From positions 1 through 64,000 of the forward strand of contig DATKUK010000103.1 of assembly GCA_035530655.1 (NCBI GenBank): a stretch of DNA of 64,000 bases, in the 5' to 3' direction. The position numbers were made by a program, and so were the translations under genes. The notes under the pieces are model-generated. The model ran no database searches and was not told the DNA's origin. It saw only the letters and a list, made by a program, of their open reading frames with translations. Each line of letters starts with the position of its first letter. The first letter of the stretch is position 1. Of the stretch, positions 48,055-56,516 are shown piece after piece. This stretch comes from DATKUK01 sp035530655. Its GTDB lineage: Bacteria > Planctomycetota > Phycisphaerae > UBA1845 > DATKUK01.

Positions 48055-48581
48055 GACCATGCCTCCTTACGCCCAGCCTGACGGCCGCTTCAGCCATTCA
48101 TACATCCGGTAATGCCAATCAGCAATGCCCGGCACCTCGCACGTCCGCTGCACCACGACCCTATCTCGCACCCCACCCAGTCGCAACCCCGCAGGAGTAA
48201 GGCCCATTCCAGACACTCCGTTGACACGGCCATCCTGCAATCAGCCAAGCGATTTCACACCGCACCGCAAGCTGGTTATGGAAGCAAGCCCATCAGGCCA
48301 TCCGCTTGGTCTTATAGTGCTGGTGATGGAAACGAATCACCCTGCGAATCCATCCTGCACCACCAAGGTGATTCGCCCGCGGATGGCCGCCTCAAGTCGA
48401 GCCAGGTGTATCTTGATCGCTCCTGTCTGGCCCACGGGATCCACAATGGATGGATAATGGCGATGCGCCAACACCGACGCGAGCCCGACTTGGGCAGGAT
48501 CACCGCCGCGCACTCAACGACAATGCCCTGAGAGCCGCGTCCGTCAGTCCGGCGTACAGCTTGGCAATAAACCACGGGAAA
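48055..48581. other. Gene-free stretch with hairpin and dispersed repeat
   Basis: No gene was recognised. An inverted repeat CGAATCACC (48333-48341) and GGTGATTCG (48367-48375) could form a hairpin. The second copy of the 66-bp repeat is at 48474-48539. The promoter of the DUF4091-like gene should be near 48090-48200 but is not clear. Confidence 0.4.
48474..48539. repeat. Dispersed 66-bp repeat, copy 2
   Basis: It matches 43177-43242 (same strand, no gaps, 83% identity). It lies 43 bp from the 3' end of tRNA-Ala. On the minus strand both copies share the peptide-like string AVIL-KSGSRR, but no start or family supports translation. Confidence 0.6.
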
Positions 48582-48654
48582 TGGAGCCATGGGGACTTGA
48601 ACCCCAGACCTCCTGCATGCCATGCAGGCGCTCTCCCAACTGAGCTATGGCCCC
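48582..48654 (-). tRNA. tRNA-Ala, anticodon GGC
   Basis: The 73-nt cloverleaf reads on the minus strand with acceptor strands GGGGCCA and TGGCTCC (one G-T pair) and an A discriminator. The anticodon stem CCTGC/GCAGG closes the loop ATGGCAT, which places GGC as the anticodon. The T arm is TGGGGTTCAAGTCCCCA-like. No CCA is encoded. Confidence 0.95.
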
Positions 48655-48664
48655 AGCACCGATT

Positions 48665-48693
48665 ATTAGAAGAGCACGGCCGCTGGCTGTCAA
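48665..48693 (-). promoter_or_regulatory. Near-consensus sigma-70 promoter of tRNA-Ala
   Basis: On the minus strand TTGACA (48693-48688) and TCTAAT (48670-48665) are separated by exactly 17 bases; the -10 is followed after 10 bases by the tRNA 5' end. It is the clearest housekeeping promoter in the window. Confidence 0.8.
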
Positions 48694-48716
48694 CACCACC
48701 GAGCCTCGGGACCCAA

Positions 48717-49796
48717 TCATATCCGATCCATGAACTTACGGTTCGCCGCCGGCATCGCATAGCGATCCAACTGACTGCGAGCAACCCATCTCAGTGCGGT
48801 GTGATACCTCGGTCGTGGGCGCCCGGCGGCAAGCCCGCACCGATAGGCGTGCAGCGTAATGGAGAAGTGCGAATACGCGTGCTTTACCGAAGCCACCAGT
48901 TCTCCAACCGCCGCCTCGATCCCCAACTCTTCTCGCAGCTCGCGCTTCAGGGCCTGCTCGTGCGTTTCGCCCCGCTCGACCTTGCCGCCGGGAAACTCCC
49001 ACAACCCGCCGAGCAACCCGCCTGTCGGGCGCCTGCCGAGCAGATAACGCCCGCGCCTGCCGATCACCGCTGCCACGATCTGGTGGTGCGGCACGCGACG
49101 TCGCGCGCCGCGGCGGGGCAAATCTCCCTGGCATCCCTTACGGCGGGCCTGGCATACACGGCGAAGGGGACACTCGTCGCATCGTGGCCGGCGCGGCACG
49201 CATACCGTCGCCCCAAGCTCCATCAGCGCCTGGTTGAAGTCGCCCGCACGAGCCGGCGGCACGAGTTCGGCGGCGATCGACCACAGCGCCTCAACCGTGG
49301 GCCGCTGGTCGATAGGCTGCCGCACCGTCAACAGCCTGGCCAGCACCCGCAGACCGTTGCCGTCCACCGCCGCCACACGCTGGCCGAACGCGATACTGGC
49401 GATCGCGCCGGCCGTGTAACGCCCCACCCCCGGCAACCGCTGCCAGTCGTCGGCTGTACGGGGCAGTCGCCCAGCCCCCTCGGCCACGATCACCTTCGCA
49501 GCCTGGTGCAGGTTCCGTGCCCGGCCGTAGTAGCCCAGACCGTCCCACAGCGCGAGCACCTCGTCCTCACTGGCCGCGGCCAGTCGCCGCACGCTCGGCA
49601 GCGCGCGGACGAATCGACGGTAGTACGGCAAAGCCGTCTCCACCCGCGTCTGCTGAAGAAGGATCTCCGACAGCCAGATGCGATACGGACTCCGCGTCCT
49701 GCGCCACGGCAGGTCGCGGGCGTTGCGGTCAAACCAGGCGAGCAACCCTTTGCGAACAGCCGTTCTCCTGCCGGCGGATACGTGCACGTCACGCAT
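48717..49796 (-). CDS. mutY: A/G-specific adenine DNA glycosylase
   Basis: The 359-residue protein (ATG 49796; a GTG at 49808 is an alternative) excises adenine mispaired with 8-oxoguanine. It has ILLQQTRVETALPYY, the helix-hairpin-helix LPGVGRYTAGAIASIAFG with the Asp in VAAVDGNGLRVL, the iron-sulfur cluster loop with C-x6-C-x2-C-x5-C spacing (CVPRRPRCDECPLRRVC) and a C-terminal NUDIX-like 8-oxoG recognition domain with GGLWEFPGGKVERGETHEQA. It directly follows the enhancer-binding regulator gene on the same strand. Confidence 0.95.
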   Translation of the reverse strand: MRDVHVSAGRRTAVRKGLLAWFDRNARDLPWRRTRSPYRIWLSEILLQQTRVETALPYYRRFVRALPSVRRLAAASEDEVLALWDGLGYYGRARNLHQAAKVIVAEGAGRLPRTADDWQRLPGVGRYTAGAIASIAFGQRVAAVDGNGLRVLARLLTVRQPIDQRPTVEALWSIAAELVPPARAGDFNQALMELGATVCVPRRPRCDECPLRRVCQARRKGCQGDLPRRGARRRVPHHQIVAAVIGRRGRYLLGRRPTGGLLGGLWEFPGGKVERGETHEQALKRELREELGIEAAVGELVASVKHAYSHFSITLHAYRCGLAAGRPRPRYHTALRWVARSQLDRYAMPAANRKFMDRI

Positions 49797-49811
49797 GTTC
49801 CTGCCCACCGG

Positions 49812-51467
49812 TCATGCGTCTGGCGGGCCGACCAAGCCGCCCTCGCCCTCTTGCTGCCGCTTGAGCTTCCGCCACAGCGTCGCCGTGCTGATGCCCAGAA
49901 TCTTGGCCGCCCGCGTCCGATTTCCGCCCACCATCTTCAGCACGTTGCGGATGTGACGCTCCTCCACATCCGCCAGGCTGCGAGCGGGATCGGCTTGGCT
50001 CTCGTCAGCCGCCAGGTGGGCATGCACGATATGCGGCGGCAGATGCTCCGGCAGGATCACACCGTCGGTGCACAGCACGACGGCACGCTCGAGGGCGTTC
50101 TCCAACTCTCGTACGTTGCCCGGCCACGCGTAGGCTTGCAGATAATCCAAACAGGTCGAATCCAAACGAACATCCGGCAGCTTCAGCTTCCCGCCCAACT
50201 GCTTCACGAAGTATCGAGCCAGTGGCAGGATGTCTTCCCGCCGCTGCCGCAGAGGGGGTATGTGAATATCAATTACACGCAGGCGGTAGAACAGGTCTTC
50301 GCGAAAGCGCCCTTGCCTGATCGCCTCGGCCAGGTCTTTGTTGGTCGCCGCCAGAACGCGGACATCGATCTTGCGAGGCTGACTCTGGCCCACCGGCAGG
50401 ATCTCCTTCTCCTGCAACACACGGAGAATCTTCAGTTGCGTGGCCGGCGAGATGTCGCCGATCTCGTCGAGCAGAATCGTGCCCCCCTCGGCCTGCTCAA
50501 ACAGCCCCACACGATCGTCAATGGCCCCGGTGAACGCGCCGGCGCGGTGACCAAACAACTCACTCTCCAGCAGCGTCTCCGGCAGGGCCCCGCAGTTGAC
50601 CGCCACGAACGGCCCGTCGCTGCGGTGCGAGAGTTGGTGGATGTATCGTGCAAGCACCTCTTTGCCCGTGCCCGTCTCCCCGGTGATCAACACTGCCGAG
50701 TCGAACCGAGCCACCCGCCCAGCCAGATCGACCACCCGCCGGAACGGTTCGCTGCGGATCTCCACAAACATCGGCTTGGCCGGATGCTCCAGCGCACTGA
50801 GCCGCTGACGCTGCCTGGCCAACTCACGCGTCCTGCGGCGAAGCTCCGCGCTGAGTTGCCGCACCTTGCCCTGGATGTCATCGCCCTGGAAGTACGCCAG
50901 GTGCGGCTCCAACGTGGGGCCCCAGGATTCACGGTCCCTGCCCACAGCCGAACACACCCGATCGCCCTTTGCTTTGCAGCGATCTTCAATGAAGTAGATG
51001 TCCTTGCCCAGGCAGAACGAAGCGTACCCACTGGCGTAGCCGACCAGCATCCAACAGACCGGATGGTCCGTCGGACCCAACTCGGCCAGATGCTCTTCAG
51101 CCTCTCCCGAATCGTGCCAGGTAACCTCCATCGCAAACCGGCCCGCCACCTCATCCCACTCGAGCGATTTGACCAGCGCCTTGGTCACGCCCTGTAGCGT
51201 GTGCAGTCGCGGACCGGCCTTGAGCCACTCGATCGTGCTGTCCCACACGAAGACGCGCTTCATCGCCGCCGCATCAGCGTGGCCCCAGAAATAGCCAAAA
51301 CGCGTCAGCATCCGGCGCGCCTGGTCCATGCCGATCGTGTCGACCAGGTCCTTGCGGAACTGGGCAAAGGCATGGATCGCGTGCAGCACCAGGCGCCGTT
51401 CGTGCAGCGCCAGGCGCCCCTCGGCAAAGTCGACCAACTCCTCAAGCCTTAGATCCTCGGCCTTCAT
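49812..51467 (-). CDS. Sigma-54 enhancer-binding regulator with XylR_N/V4R sensor
   Basis: The 551-residue protein has an N-terminal XylR/DmpR-type sensor (residues 15-120, RFGYFWGHADAAAMKR), a V4R domain (about 130-185, GYASGYASFCLGKDIYFIED with Cys 164 and 172), a linker, and an AAA+ core: Walker A GETGTGKE (263-270), the GAFTGA loop (310-315) and Walker B ILLDEIGD (331-338). The C-terminus is a Fis-type helix-turn-helix (RTRAAKILGISTATLWRKL). The V4R/XylR_N type binds small-molecule effectors. It diverges from the M20-ackA operon, whose control region holds a sigma-54 promoter and dyads; one overlaps its own promoter. Confidence 0.95.
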   Translation of the reverse strand: MKAEDLRLEELVDFAEGRLALHERRLVLHAIHAFAQFRKDLVDTIGMDQARRMLTRFGYFWGHADAAAMKRVFVWDSTIEWLKAGPRLHTLQGVTKALVKSLEWDEVAGRFAMEVTWHDSGEAEEHLAELGPTDHPVCWMLVGYASGYASFCLGKDIYFIEDRCKAKGDRVCSAVGRDRESWGPTLEPHLAYFQGDDIQGKVRQLSAELRRRTRELARQRQRLSALEHPAKPMFVEIRSEPFRRVVDLAGRVARFDSAVLITGETGTGKEVLARYIHQLSHRSDGPFVAVNCGALPETLLESELFGHRAGAFTGAIDDRVGLFEQAEGGTILLDEIGDISPATQLKILRVLQEKEILPVGQSQPRKIDVRVLAATNKDLAEAIRQGRFREDLFYRLRVIDIHIPPLRQRREDILPLARYFVKQLGGKLKLPDVRLDSTCLDYLQAYAWPGNVRELENALERAVVLCTDGVILPEHLPPHIVHAHLAADESQADPARSLADVEERHIRNVLKMVGGNRTRAAKILGISTATLWRKLKRQQEGEGGLVGPPDA

Positions 51468-51474
51468 ACTAACC

Positions 51475-51508
51475 TTTCATAATGAAATGTAGCCCTTTCA
51501 TTATGCAC
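51475..51508. promoter_or_regulatory. Tandem enhancer (UAS) dyads of the first sigma-54 circuit
   Basis: TTTCAT-A-ATGAAA (51475-51487) is a perfect inverted repeat; TTTCAT-T-ATGCAC (51496-51508) is a degenerate second copy, 21 bp (two turns) away. They lie about 110-131 bp upstream of the predicted sigma-54 start site and between the regulator's ribosome site and its -10. Confidence 0.65.
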
Positions 51509-51527
51509 ACCTTTTCTTTATTGTCAA
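51500..51527 (-). promoter_or_regulatory. Sigma-70-type promoter of the enhancer-binding regulator
   Basis: On the minus strand TTGACA (51527-51522) is followed after 16 bases by CATAAT (51505-51500). The -10 lies inside the second dyad, so binding of the regulator would repress its own gene while activating the divergent operon. Confidence 0.6.
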
Positions 51528-51584
51528 CTTCTTTGCATGGTCTCCAAATAACTATCACATAAGCACTTACAGCAATACGTGTCG

Positions 51585-51600
51585 TTGGCACAGCTCTTGC
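51585..51600 (+). promoter_or_regulatory. Sigma-54 (-24/-12) promoter of the M20-ackA operon
   Basis: TTGGCAC-AGCTC-TTGC matches the consensus TGGCAC-N5-TTGC at every defined position. The transcript would start near 51612, about 50 bases before the first gene. Confidence 0.85.
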
Positions 51601-51664
51601 GATACTGCCATGTGGCCTCCGGGCAGTGCCCGGGGCCAGACGACCGCAAAAAGGAGACAATACA

Positions 51665-52888
51665 ATGTACCGGATCCTGAAGGACAGAAACGCCGCTCTG
51701 AACGAAGCCTTGATCGGTTTTGCCCAGCAACTTATCAGCACGCCCAGCCCCAGTCTGGGCGAGGCCGCCGTGGCCGGCTTGGTCGAGCGGAAGATGCGGG
51801 AGGTGGGTTACGACAAGGTATTCCGCGATGAGGCCGGCAACGTCGTGGGCCTGCTGCTCGGTCGCGAAGCCGGACCGACCGTCCTGCTGAACTGTCACAT
51901 GGACACCGTCTCGCCAGAGGCGGACGGGAAGTGGGACCGATCGCCCTACACCGCCCAGGTCGACGGGGGCCGCTTGTATGGTCTTGGCGCAGCCGACTGC
52001 AAAGGCGGGGTGGCCGCCCATGTCTATACGGGCGCGCTGCTCAAACGGAGTCTTCTGCCGTTGCGTGGCAACCTGATCGTTGCCGCAACGGTGGCCGAAG
52101 AGAACGGTCGCAGCGTTGGGGTCCGCGCTCTGCTGGAGAAGACGCTGCCCGAACTGGAGCTGAAGCCTGACCACGCCATCCTGGGCGAGCCGACCGCTCT
52201 GGGACTCTACTACGGCCACGACGGATGGGTGGAGTTGGACATCTGCGTCGAGAGCGCCAACCCCTTCGACGTGGACGATGCGGCTACGGCCATCGTCAAC
52301 GACTTCAGCGCCGGTCGTATGGGCGATCAGGGCGACGTCGAATCGTTCGTACTTGATCAGCCTCGGTTTCAGAACGTCGACGGCCTGCGCAAGGCAACCA
52401 TTGGCGTAACCCGGCGTCTGCGCCCGGCTGAAAGCATCGGCGACGTGCTCCACCAGCTTCAGCACAACGCGGCGCTGGCCGCCCAGCCCTCCGGTGCCGT
52501 CGCGGTCGAAGTACTGGTCCGCCAGGAGAACCAGCGACTGTACACCGGCACCACCACACTGGTCCGCCATGTAACGAATGCGTGGGCCACCGACCCATTC
52601 GATCGCTTGATGGAGCGTGCCCGGCAGGCGTTGTCGGCCGCCGGCTGCCAGGTCAGGCCCGGCAAGTGGCAACTGGGACGGTTGGGCATGGGCACAGCCG
52701 GCAGCCTTCTGGTCAGCGAGTTCGCGGTGCCCACAATCGGCTACGGCCCGGGCGACGAGACGATGGCCCACGCGCGGGATGAGTACGTCCAGATCGACAA
52801 ACTTGTCGAGACCCCCTACGGCACGGCAGCAATCGTTCACAGCCTGATCGGCGTGCCTGTGTGCGGCTGGACCTCTGACGAAATCTGA
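51665..52888 (+). CDS. M20-family metallopeptidase/amidohydrolase (ArgE/DapE/YgeY-like)
   Basis: Start ATG 51665 follows AAGGAG; 407 residues. The dinuclear zinc motif is visible: NCHMDTVSPEADGKW, GLGAADCKGGVAAH, the catalytic Glu pair in ATVAEENGRSVGVRALLEK, and a C-terminal His. The order of motifs and the YgeY-like N-terminus (STPSPSLGEAAVAGLVE) match deacetylases/desuccinylases and YgeY-type hydrolases. It is the first gene behind the sigma-54 promoter, with two acetate-kinase-type genes downstream. An N-acyl amide substrate whose acyl part feeds the kinase is a speculation. Confidence 0.85.
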   Translation: MYRILKDRNAALNEALIGFAQQLISTPSPSLGEAAVAGLVERKMREVGYDKVFRDEAGNVVGLLLGREAGPTVLLNCHMDTVSPEADGKWDRSPYTAQVDGGRLYGLGAADCKGGVAAHVYTGALLKRSLLPLRGNLIVAATVAEENGRSVGVRALLEKTLPELELKPDHAILGEPTALGLYYGHDGWVELDICVESANPFDVDDAATAIVNDFSAGRMGDQGDVESFVLDQPRFQNVDGLRKATIGVTRRLRPAESIGDVLHQLQHNAALAAQPSGAVAVEVLVRQENQRLYTGTTTLVRHVTNAWATDPFDRLMERARQALSAAGCQVRPGKWQLGRLGMGTAGSLLVSEFAVPTIGYGPGDETMAHARDEYVQIDKLVETPYGTAAIVHSLIGVPVCGWTSDEI

Positions 52889-52924
52889 TCCACCAGACCG
52901 TCACCCGGAAAGGATGCAATAGCC

Positions 52925-54151
52925 ATGAAGGTGCTCGTCTTCAACTGCGGCAGCTCTTCGCTGAAGTACAAGCTGCTGGAGATGCCATCGGCCCGGATGC
53001 TGGCGGGCGGCGAGGCGCAGCGCGTCGGGCCGCCCACCGCGCAACCCGCCTGCATCTACCACCGTACAAACGGCGACCAGCAGCAACACCAGGTGGACAT
53101 GCCCAACCACGCGGTAGCCTTCCAAGAGGTAATGAAACTGCTGACGAGCGATACACGCCTTGCCCCGGACGCCGTCGGTCACCGCATGGTGCACGGGGGC
53201 ACAAGGTTTGCCGACCATGCCATCGTCGACGAGGCCGTGATCGGCGAACTTGAAGCGATCCAGGACCTAGCGCCGCTGCACAACCCGCCGGCCACCGCCT
53301 TGGTGCGAGCGTGCCAAAGCCGATACCCGCACCTGCCCCAGGTCGTCGTGTTCGACACGGCGTTTCACGCCGCTATTCCCGATTACGCCTATACTTACGC
53401 CCTGCCGCGTGATCTGATGTCCGAACTGGGGATACGTAAGTACGGCTTCCACGGCACGAGCCACCAATACGTCGTGGAGGAAGCGGCGCGCCTGCTCGAC
53501 CGCCCTCTGGACGAATTCAACGCCGTCAGTTGCCACCTTGGCAGCGGAGGCGCAAGCCTCTGCGCGGTGGTCAACGGACGATCGGTCGACAACACGATGG
53601 GCTATTCGCCGCTGCAGGGACTGATGATGAGTACCCGTTGCGGCGACCTCGACCCCGCCGTCGCCCTGCAATTGCTGACGTTCGCCGGCGGTGACGGCGA
53701 CAGCGTGGAAAATCTGCTCAACAAGCGAAGCGGCGTCCTCGGCATGTCGGGCATGTCCGCTGACATCCGAGATGTCCTAGCCAGTGTCGAACAGGATGCC
53801 GACGCCTCGCCGCGTTTGCGCCGGACCGTCGAAGCCTACGTCTGGCGCATCCGCAAATACCTGGGATCGTATCTGGCCACTGTCGGATCGGCCGACGCCA
53901 TCATCTTCACCGACACCATCGGCGAGACCTCCCCGCAGGTCCGATGGGCCGTCTGCGCCGGTATGGAGGTATTCGGCGTGTCCATCGATCCCGCGCGGAA
54001 CATCGCCGCCACGCATCTGCCGGCCGACGTCGCCCGAGACGACAGCAAAGTCCGGATTCTCGCCATTCAGACCAATGAAGAGCTGGCCATCGCCCGACGT
54101 ACCTTCTCCATGCTCTCGGGCGCCGCCGGCCCTCTACAGAAGGAGCATTGA
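52925..54151 (+). CDS. ackA: Acetate kinase
   Basis: The 408-residue protein has the ASKHA acetokinase landmarks: VFNCGSSSLKYKLL at the N-terminus, VGHRMVHGGTRF with the substrate Arg and His, VVFDTAFHAAIP, KYGFHGTSHQYV with the catalytic His, a LGSGGASLCAVVNG ATP-site turn, MMSTRCGDLDPAV and IIFTDTIGETSPQVR. It would make ATP from acetyl phosphate, or the reverse. The start ATG 52925 has AAGGA upstream; the gene lies 36 bp behind the M20 gene. No phosphotransacetylase is in view. Confidence 0.95.
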   Translation: MKVLVFNCGSSSLKYKLLEMPSARMLAGGEAQRVGPPTAQPACIYHRTNGDQQQHQVDMPNHAVAFQEVMKLLTSDTRLAPDAVGHRMVHGGTRFADHAIVDEAVIGELEAIQDLAPLHNPPATALVRACQSRYPHLPQVVVFDTAFHAAIPDYAYTYALPRDLMSELGIRKYGFHGTSHQYVVEEAARLLDRPLDEFNAVSCHLGSGGASLCAVVNGRSVDNTMGYSPLQGLMMSTRCGDLDPAVALQLLTFAGGDGDSVENLLNKRSGVLGMSGMSADIRDVLASVEQDADASPRLRRTVEAYVWRIRKYLGSYLATVGSADAIIFTDTIGETSPQVRWAVCAGMEVFGVSIDPARNIAATHLPADVARDDSKVRILAIQTNEELAIARRTFSMLSGAAGPLQKEH

Positions 54152-54152
54152 G

Positions 54153-55253
54153 GTGAACATCCTCGTACTGAACCCCGGACGGCGGATCCTGGGGTACGCT
54201 TTTTTCGGTCAGGGCGGCCGACACCCGCTCCTGGAAGGAACCTGTAACCCGTCCTGCGGCCCGCAAACCGACGTGCGTTCGCTGCTGACCATCCTTCGTG
54301 ACCTGCGGCAACGGTGTGCATCCACGGCCGGCCATCACACGACGGACGTTGTAGCTATCCGCACGCTATATGGCGGGTCGGCCTTTGGCAAAGCGACACT
54401 CGTCACCGAACAGGTCGTCGCCACTCTTGGGGCGATCGCACCTGAAGCGCCACTTCACCTGCCCGGACTGCTGGTACTGATCGAAGCCTGCCAGGAGATC
54501 TTCCCGAACCGCCCCCTCGTTGCTGCCTTCGAGACCGCGTTCTTTGTGCCTCTGCCACCGAGGGAACACCTCTATGCGCTGGCCGCCGATACGACAGGCA
54601 GCTCGTCCCTACGACGCTACGGGTTCCATGGGCTGCTGCACGAAGCTGCGTGCGCCCATGTACTCCGGCTTACACGGGCCTCGCGCCCGGGCACGCTGCC
54701 CCGTACCCTTTCGCTGTGTCTGGAGCCCAGGCCGGAACTCGCCGCGGTGGCCGGTGGTCGACCGATAATGGTGACCGGCGGAGCAACCCCCTTGGAGGGC
54801 ATACCGGGGCAGACCAGTTGCGGGCAGATCGATCCGGCCATTGTAATGGCGCTGGCACAGGAAAAGGGCTGGGGACCCGAACAGATCGACGCCGTGCTGA
54901 CCCGCCAGAGCGGACTGCTCGGCCTGACAGGACAGCCAACCGACCTTGACATGCTCTTCACCGACAACCGGGAGGAATATCGACTGGCGCGGCAGATGAT
55001 CGAATACCACATTCTCCGTGCTGCGGGCGCGGGGGTGGCGGCGCTCGGTGGTCTCGATGCGATCATCGTCTCAGGACGCTTCACTCAAGCGGGCCGTGTT
55101 CTCGGCCCCTGGCTCAGGGAGCAACTCCACCTGCCGGGCCGGCCTCAATTGCCTGCCGTCCGCTTAGAGTTCTACACAGAGACGATCGGGCGCATCGTGG
55201 CCGACCAGGCCCTGGCGGCGGTCCGCAACACTGCGCGTCGCTCCGTCGCGTGA
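54153..55253 (+). CDS. Degenerate acetate kinase paralogue
   Basis: GTG 54153 begins one base past the stop of ackA with AAGGAG at 54140-54145; 366 residues. Comparison with ackA shows the same fold but altered motifs: LVLNPGRRILGYAF for NxGSSSLKY, TLYGGSAFGKA for VHGGxxF, FETAFFVPLP for DTAFHxxxP, YGFHGLLHEAA retained, GATPLEGIPGQTSCGQIDP for TRSGDxDP and SGRFTQAG for TxxIGEN. Several phosphate and nucleotide contacts are thus lost. It may be a pseudoenzyme partner of AckA, a divergent acyl kinase for another acid, or decaying; the intact frame and coupled start argue for function. Confidence 0.8.
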   Translation: MNILVLNPGRRILGYAFFGQGGRHPLLEGTCNPSCGPQTDVRSLLTILRDLRQRCASTAGHHTTDVVAIRTLYGGSAFGKATLVTEQVVATLGAIAPEAPLHLPGLLVLIEACQEIFPNRPLVAAFETAFFVPLPPREHLYALAADTTGSSSLRRYGFHGLLHEAACAHVLRLTRASRPGTLPRTLSLCLEPRPELAAVAGGRPIMVTGGATPLEGIPGQTSCGQIDPAIVMALAQEKGWGPEQIDAVLTRQSGLLGLTGQPTDLDMLFTDNREEYRLARQMIEYHILRAAGAGVAALGGLDAIIVSGRFTQAGRVLGPWLREQLHLPGRPQLPAVRLEFYTETIGRIVADQALAAVRNTARRSVA

Positions 55254-55907
55254 TCCGATCGAACTCGCCCCTCCTCCACGGACCGATGCAGCGACCTGCT
55301 GAGCAAAGATCCTCATGTTGAGGTACGTGGACGCCCAGACCGGCCGGCGTTGACCTCGGACAACCGCTGTAACTCATTTTGTCTACTAGGGATACAACAT
55401 TTTACCGCGCCCGTTGCCAACCCATGTTGAACCGTCGCATCATTTCCCGCCAGAGCCCCACCAGTCTGGCAGCACCGCCGCACGTACGGAAGCGTTCGCA
55501 ACTACTTCAAAAACAGCATGTTAGAGTTGCCCATTCGAGCTGGCAGCCAAGGCGCCACAGCGGCGGCACAGGCTTTGCACCATTGAAGACCGAGGATGAG
55601 AGAGCGCTGAGCCCCAGCGTGATGGGGGTGGCGCTCTTTCTTTTTTGGTCGCGTCCCGAAACGGTGCGCGGGCTGGGTTCGGCCGCAAGGGTTCGGATAC
55701 CAGCGGATGCAGTTGATAGTTGCCGTAAGCGTGCGAGTTAGTCCGGTGCCTGGACGGTGGCTCGCCGAGGCAGCAGGCTGCACCGAAGCGCAGCGTTAAA
55801 GCGGGATTGACGTAGAGGGGAAAGGCACCCAAGGGGCCTGTAAGGGCCAATTGGGGTGTAAGTGTAAGAAATGAACTCCGTGGGTTTTGTGAGGAGGAAC
55901 GTGAGTT
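55254..55907. other. Intergenic region after the kinase operon, with terminator and long leader
   Basis: The 344 bases between 55254 and 55597 contain no recognised gene; a small RNA ending at the terminator is possible. The 260 bases from 55647 to 55907 form a leader for the PEP-CTERM gene with several GC hairpins (for example around 55828-55852). I recognise no known riboswitch in it. Confidence 0.4.
55598..55646 (+). terminator. Strong intrinsic terminator
   Basis: AGAGCGC (55601-55607) and GCGCTCT (55631-55637), extended by GA-rich/T-rich ends, enclose an inner GCCCC/GGGG stem, followed by TTTCTTTTTT. It ends transcripts from the left, but lies 344 bp after the kinase-type gene. Confidence 0.8.
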
Positions 55908-56480
55908 ATGACTAGAGTTCTGTTAGCGTTACTATTCGCAGCGGGGCTGACGGTCGCCGCCAACGCGGCGGTCGTGCAGTTCTCGATCGACGGCGTTCCG
56001 ATTGACCCCGCCGTGCCGGTCGAGGTTGAACCCAGCGATTGGTTGATGGTGGATGTCTGGATCGTTCCGGACGCAGGCGGAATTGAGAATTTCTGGGTGG
56101 ACGTTCTCATGACCGGACCGTGGCCCGAGCCTATACTGCCTCAGATCCCTGACTTGCTCCCCGGCGGCGAGGTCGTGATGCTCCCTCCGTGGGATAACGA
56201 AGACGCCGTCGCCTACTACGATGCGGGCTATGACGTCTACTCGATTGGTGGGTTCGTACGAGGCGACCCGTGGGTTGGCCCCGGCGGTGTGGCCGAATTT
56301 CTCGTCCACATTCCGGATGTCCCGATCTCCACGATTCTTAATCTCGAGTACGACTACGTCGAGATCGGAGCAGGTACCGCCGAAACGCTGCCGCTGATAC
56401 TGCACGTCACCCCCGAGCCGGCGACCATCGGTCTGCTGGTGCTGGGCGGTCTGGCTGCGCTGCGTCGCAGGTTCGCGTAA
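55908..56480 (+). CDS. PEP-CTERM protein
   Basis: The 190-residue protein has a signal peptide (residues 1-20, LLALLFAAGLTVAANA), a short beta-rich acidic domain and a C-terminal PEP-CTERM sorting signal: the PEP motif in TPEPAT, a hydrophobic helix (IGLLVLGGLAAL) and a terminal RRRFA. Such proteins are processed by an exosortase and delivered to the surface or matrix; no exosortase gene is in the window. AGGAGG lies ten bases before ATG 55908. Confidence 0.9.
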   Translation: MTRVLLALLFAAGLTVAANAAVVQFSIDGVPIDPAVPVEVEPSDWLMVDVWIVPDAGGIENFWVDVLMTGPWPEPILPQIPDLLPGGEVVMLPPWDNEDAVAYYDAGYDVYSIGGFVRGDPWVGPGGVAEFLVHIPDVPISTILNLEYDYVEIGAGTAETLPLILHVTPEPATIGLLVLGGLAALRRRFA

Positions 56481-56516
56481 CAACCGAACCGCAAAATTGG
56501 TGGTAAACTAAGCGGA

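Noticed and set aside
48450..51197. 915-codon plus-strand open frame
   Set aside because: It runs antisense to mutY, the tRNA and the V4R regulator, all clearly coding on the minus strand; its residue composition is that of a GC-driven antisense frame.
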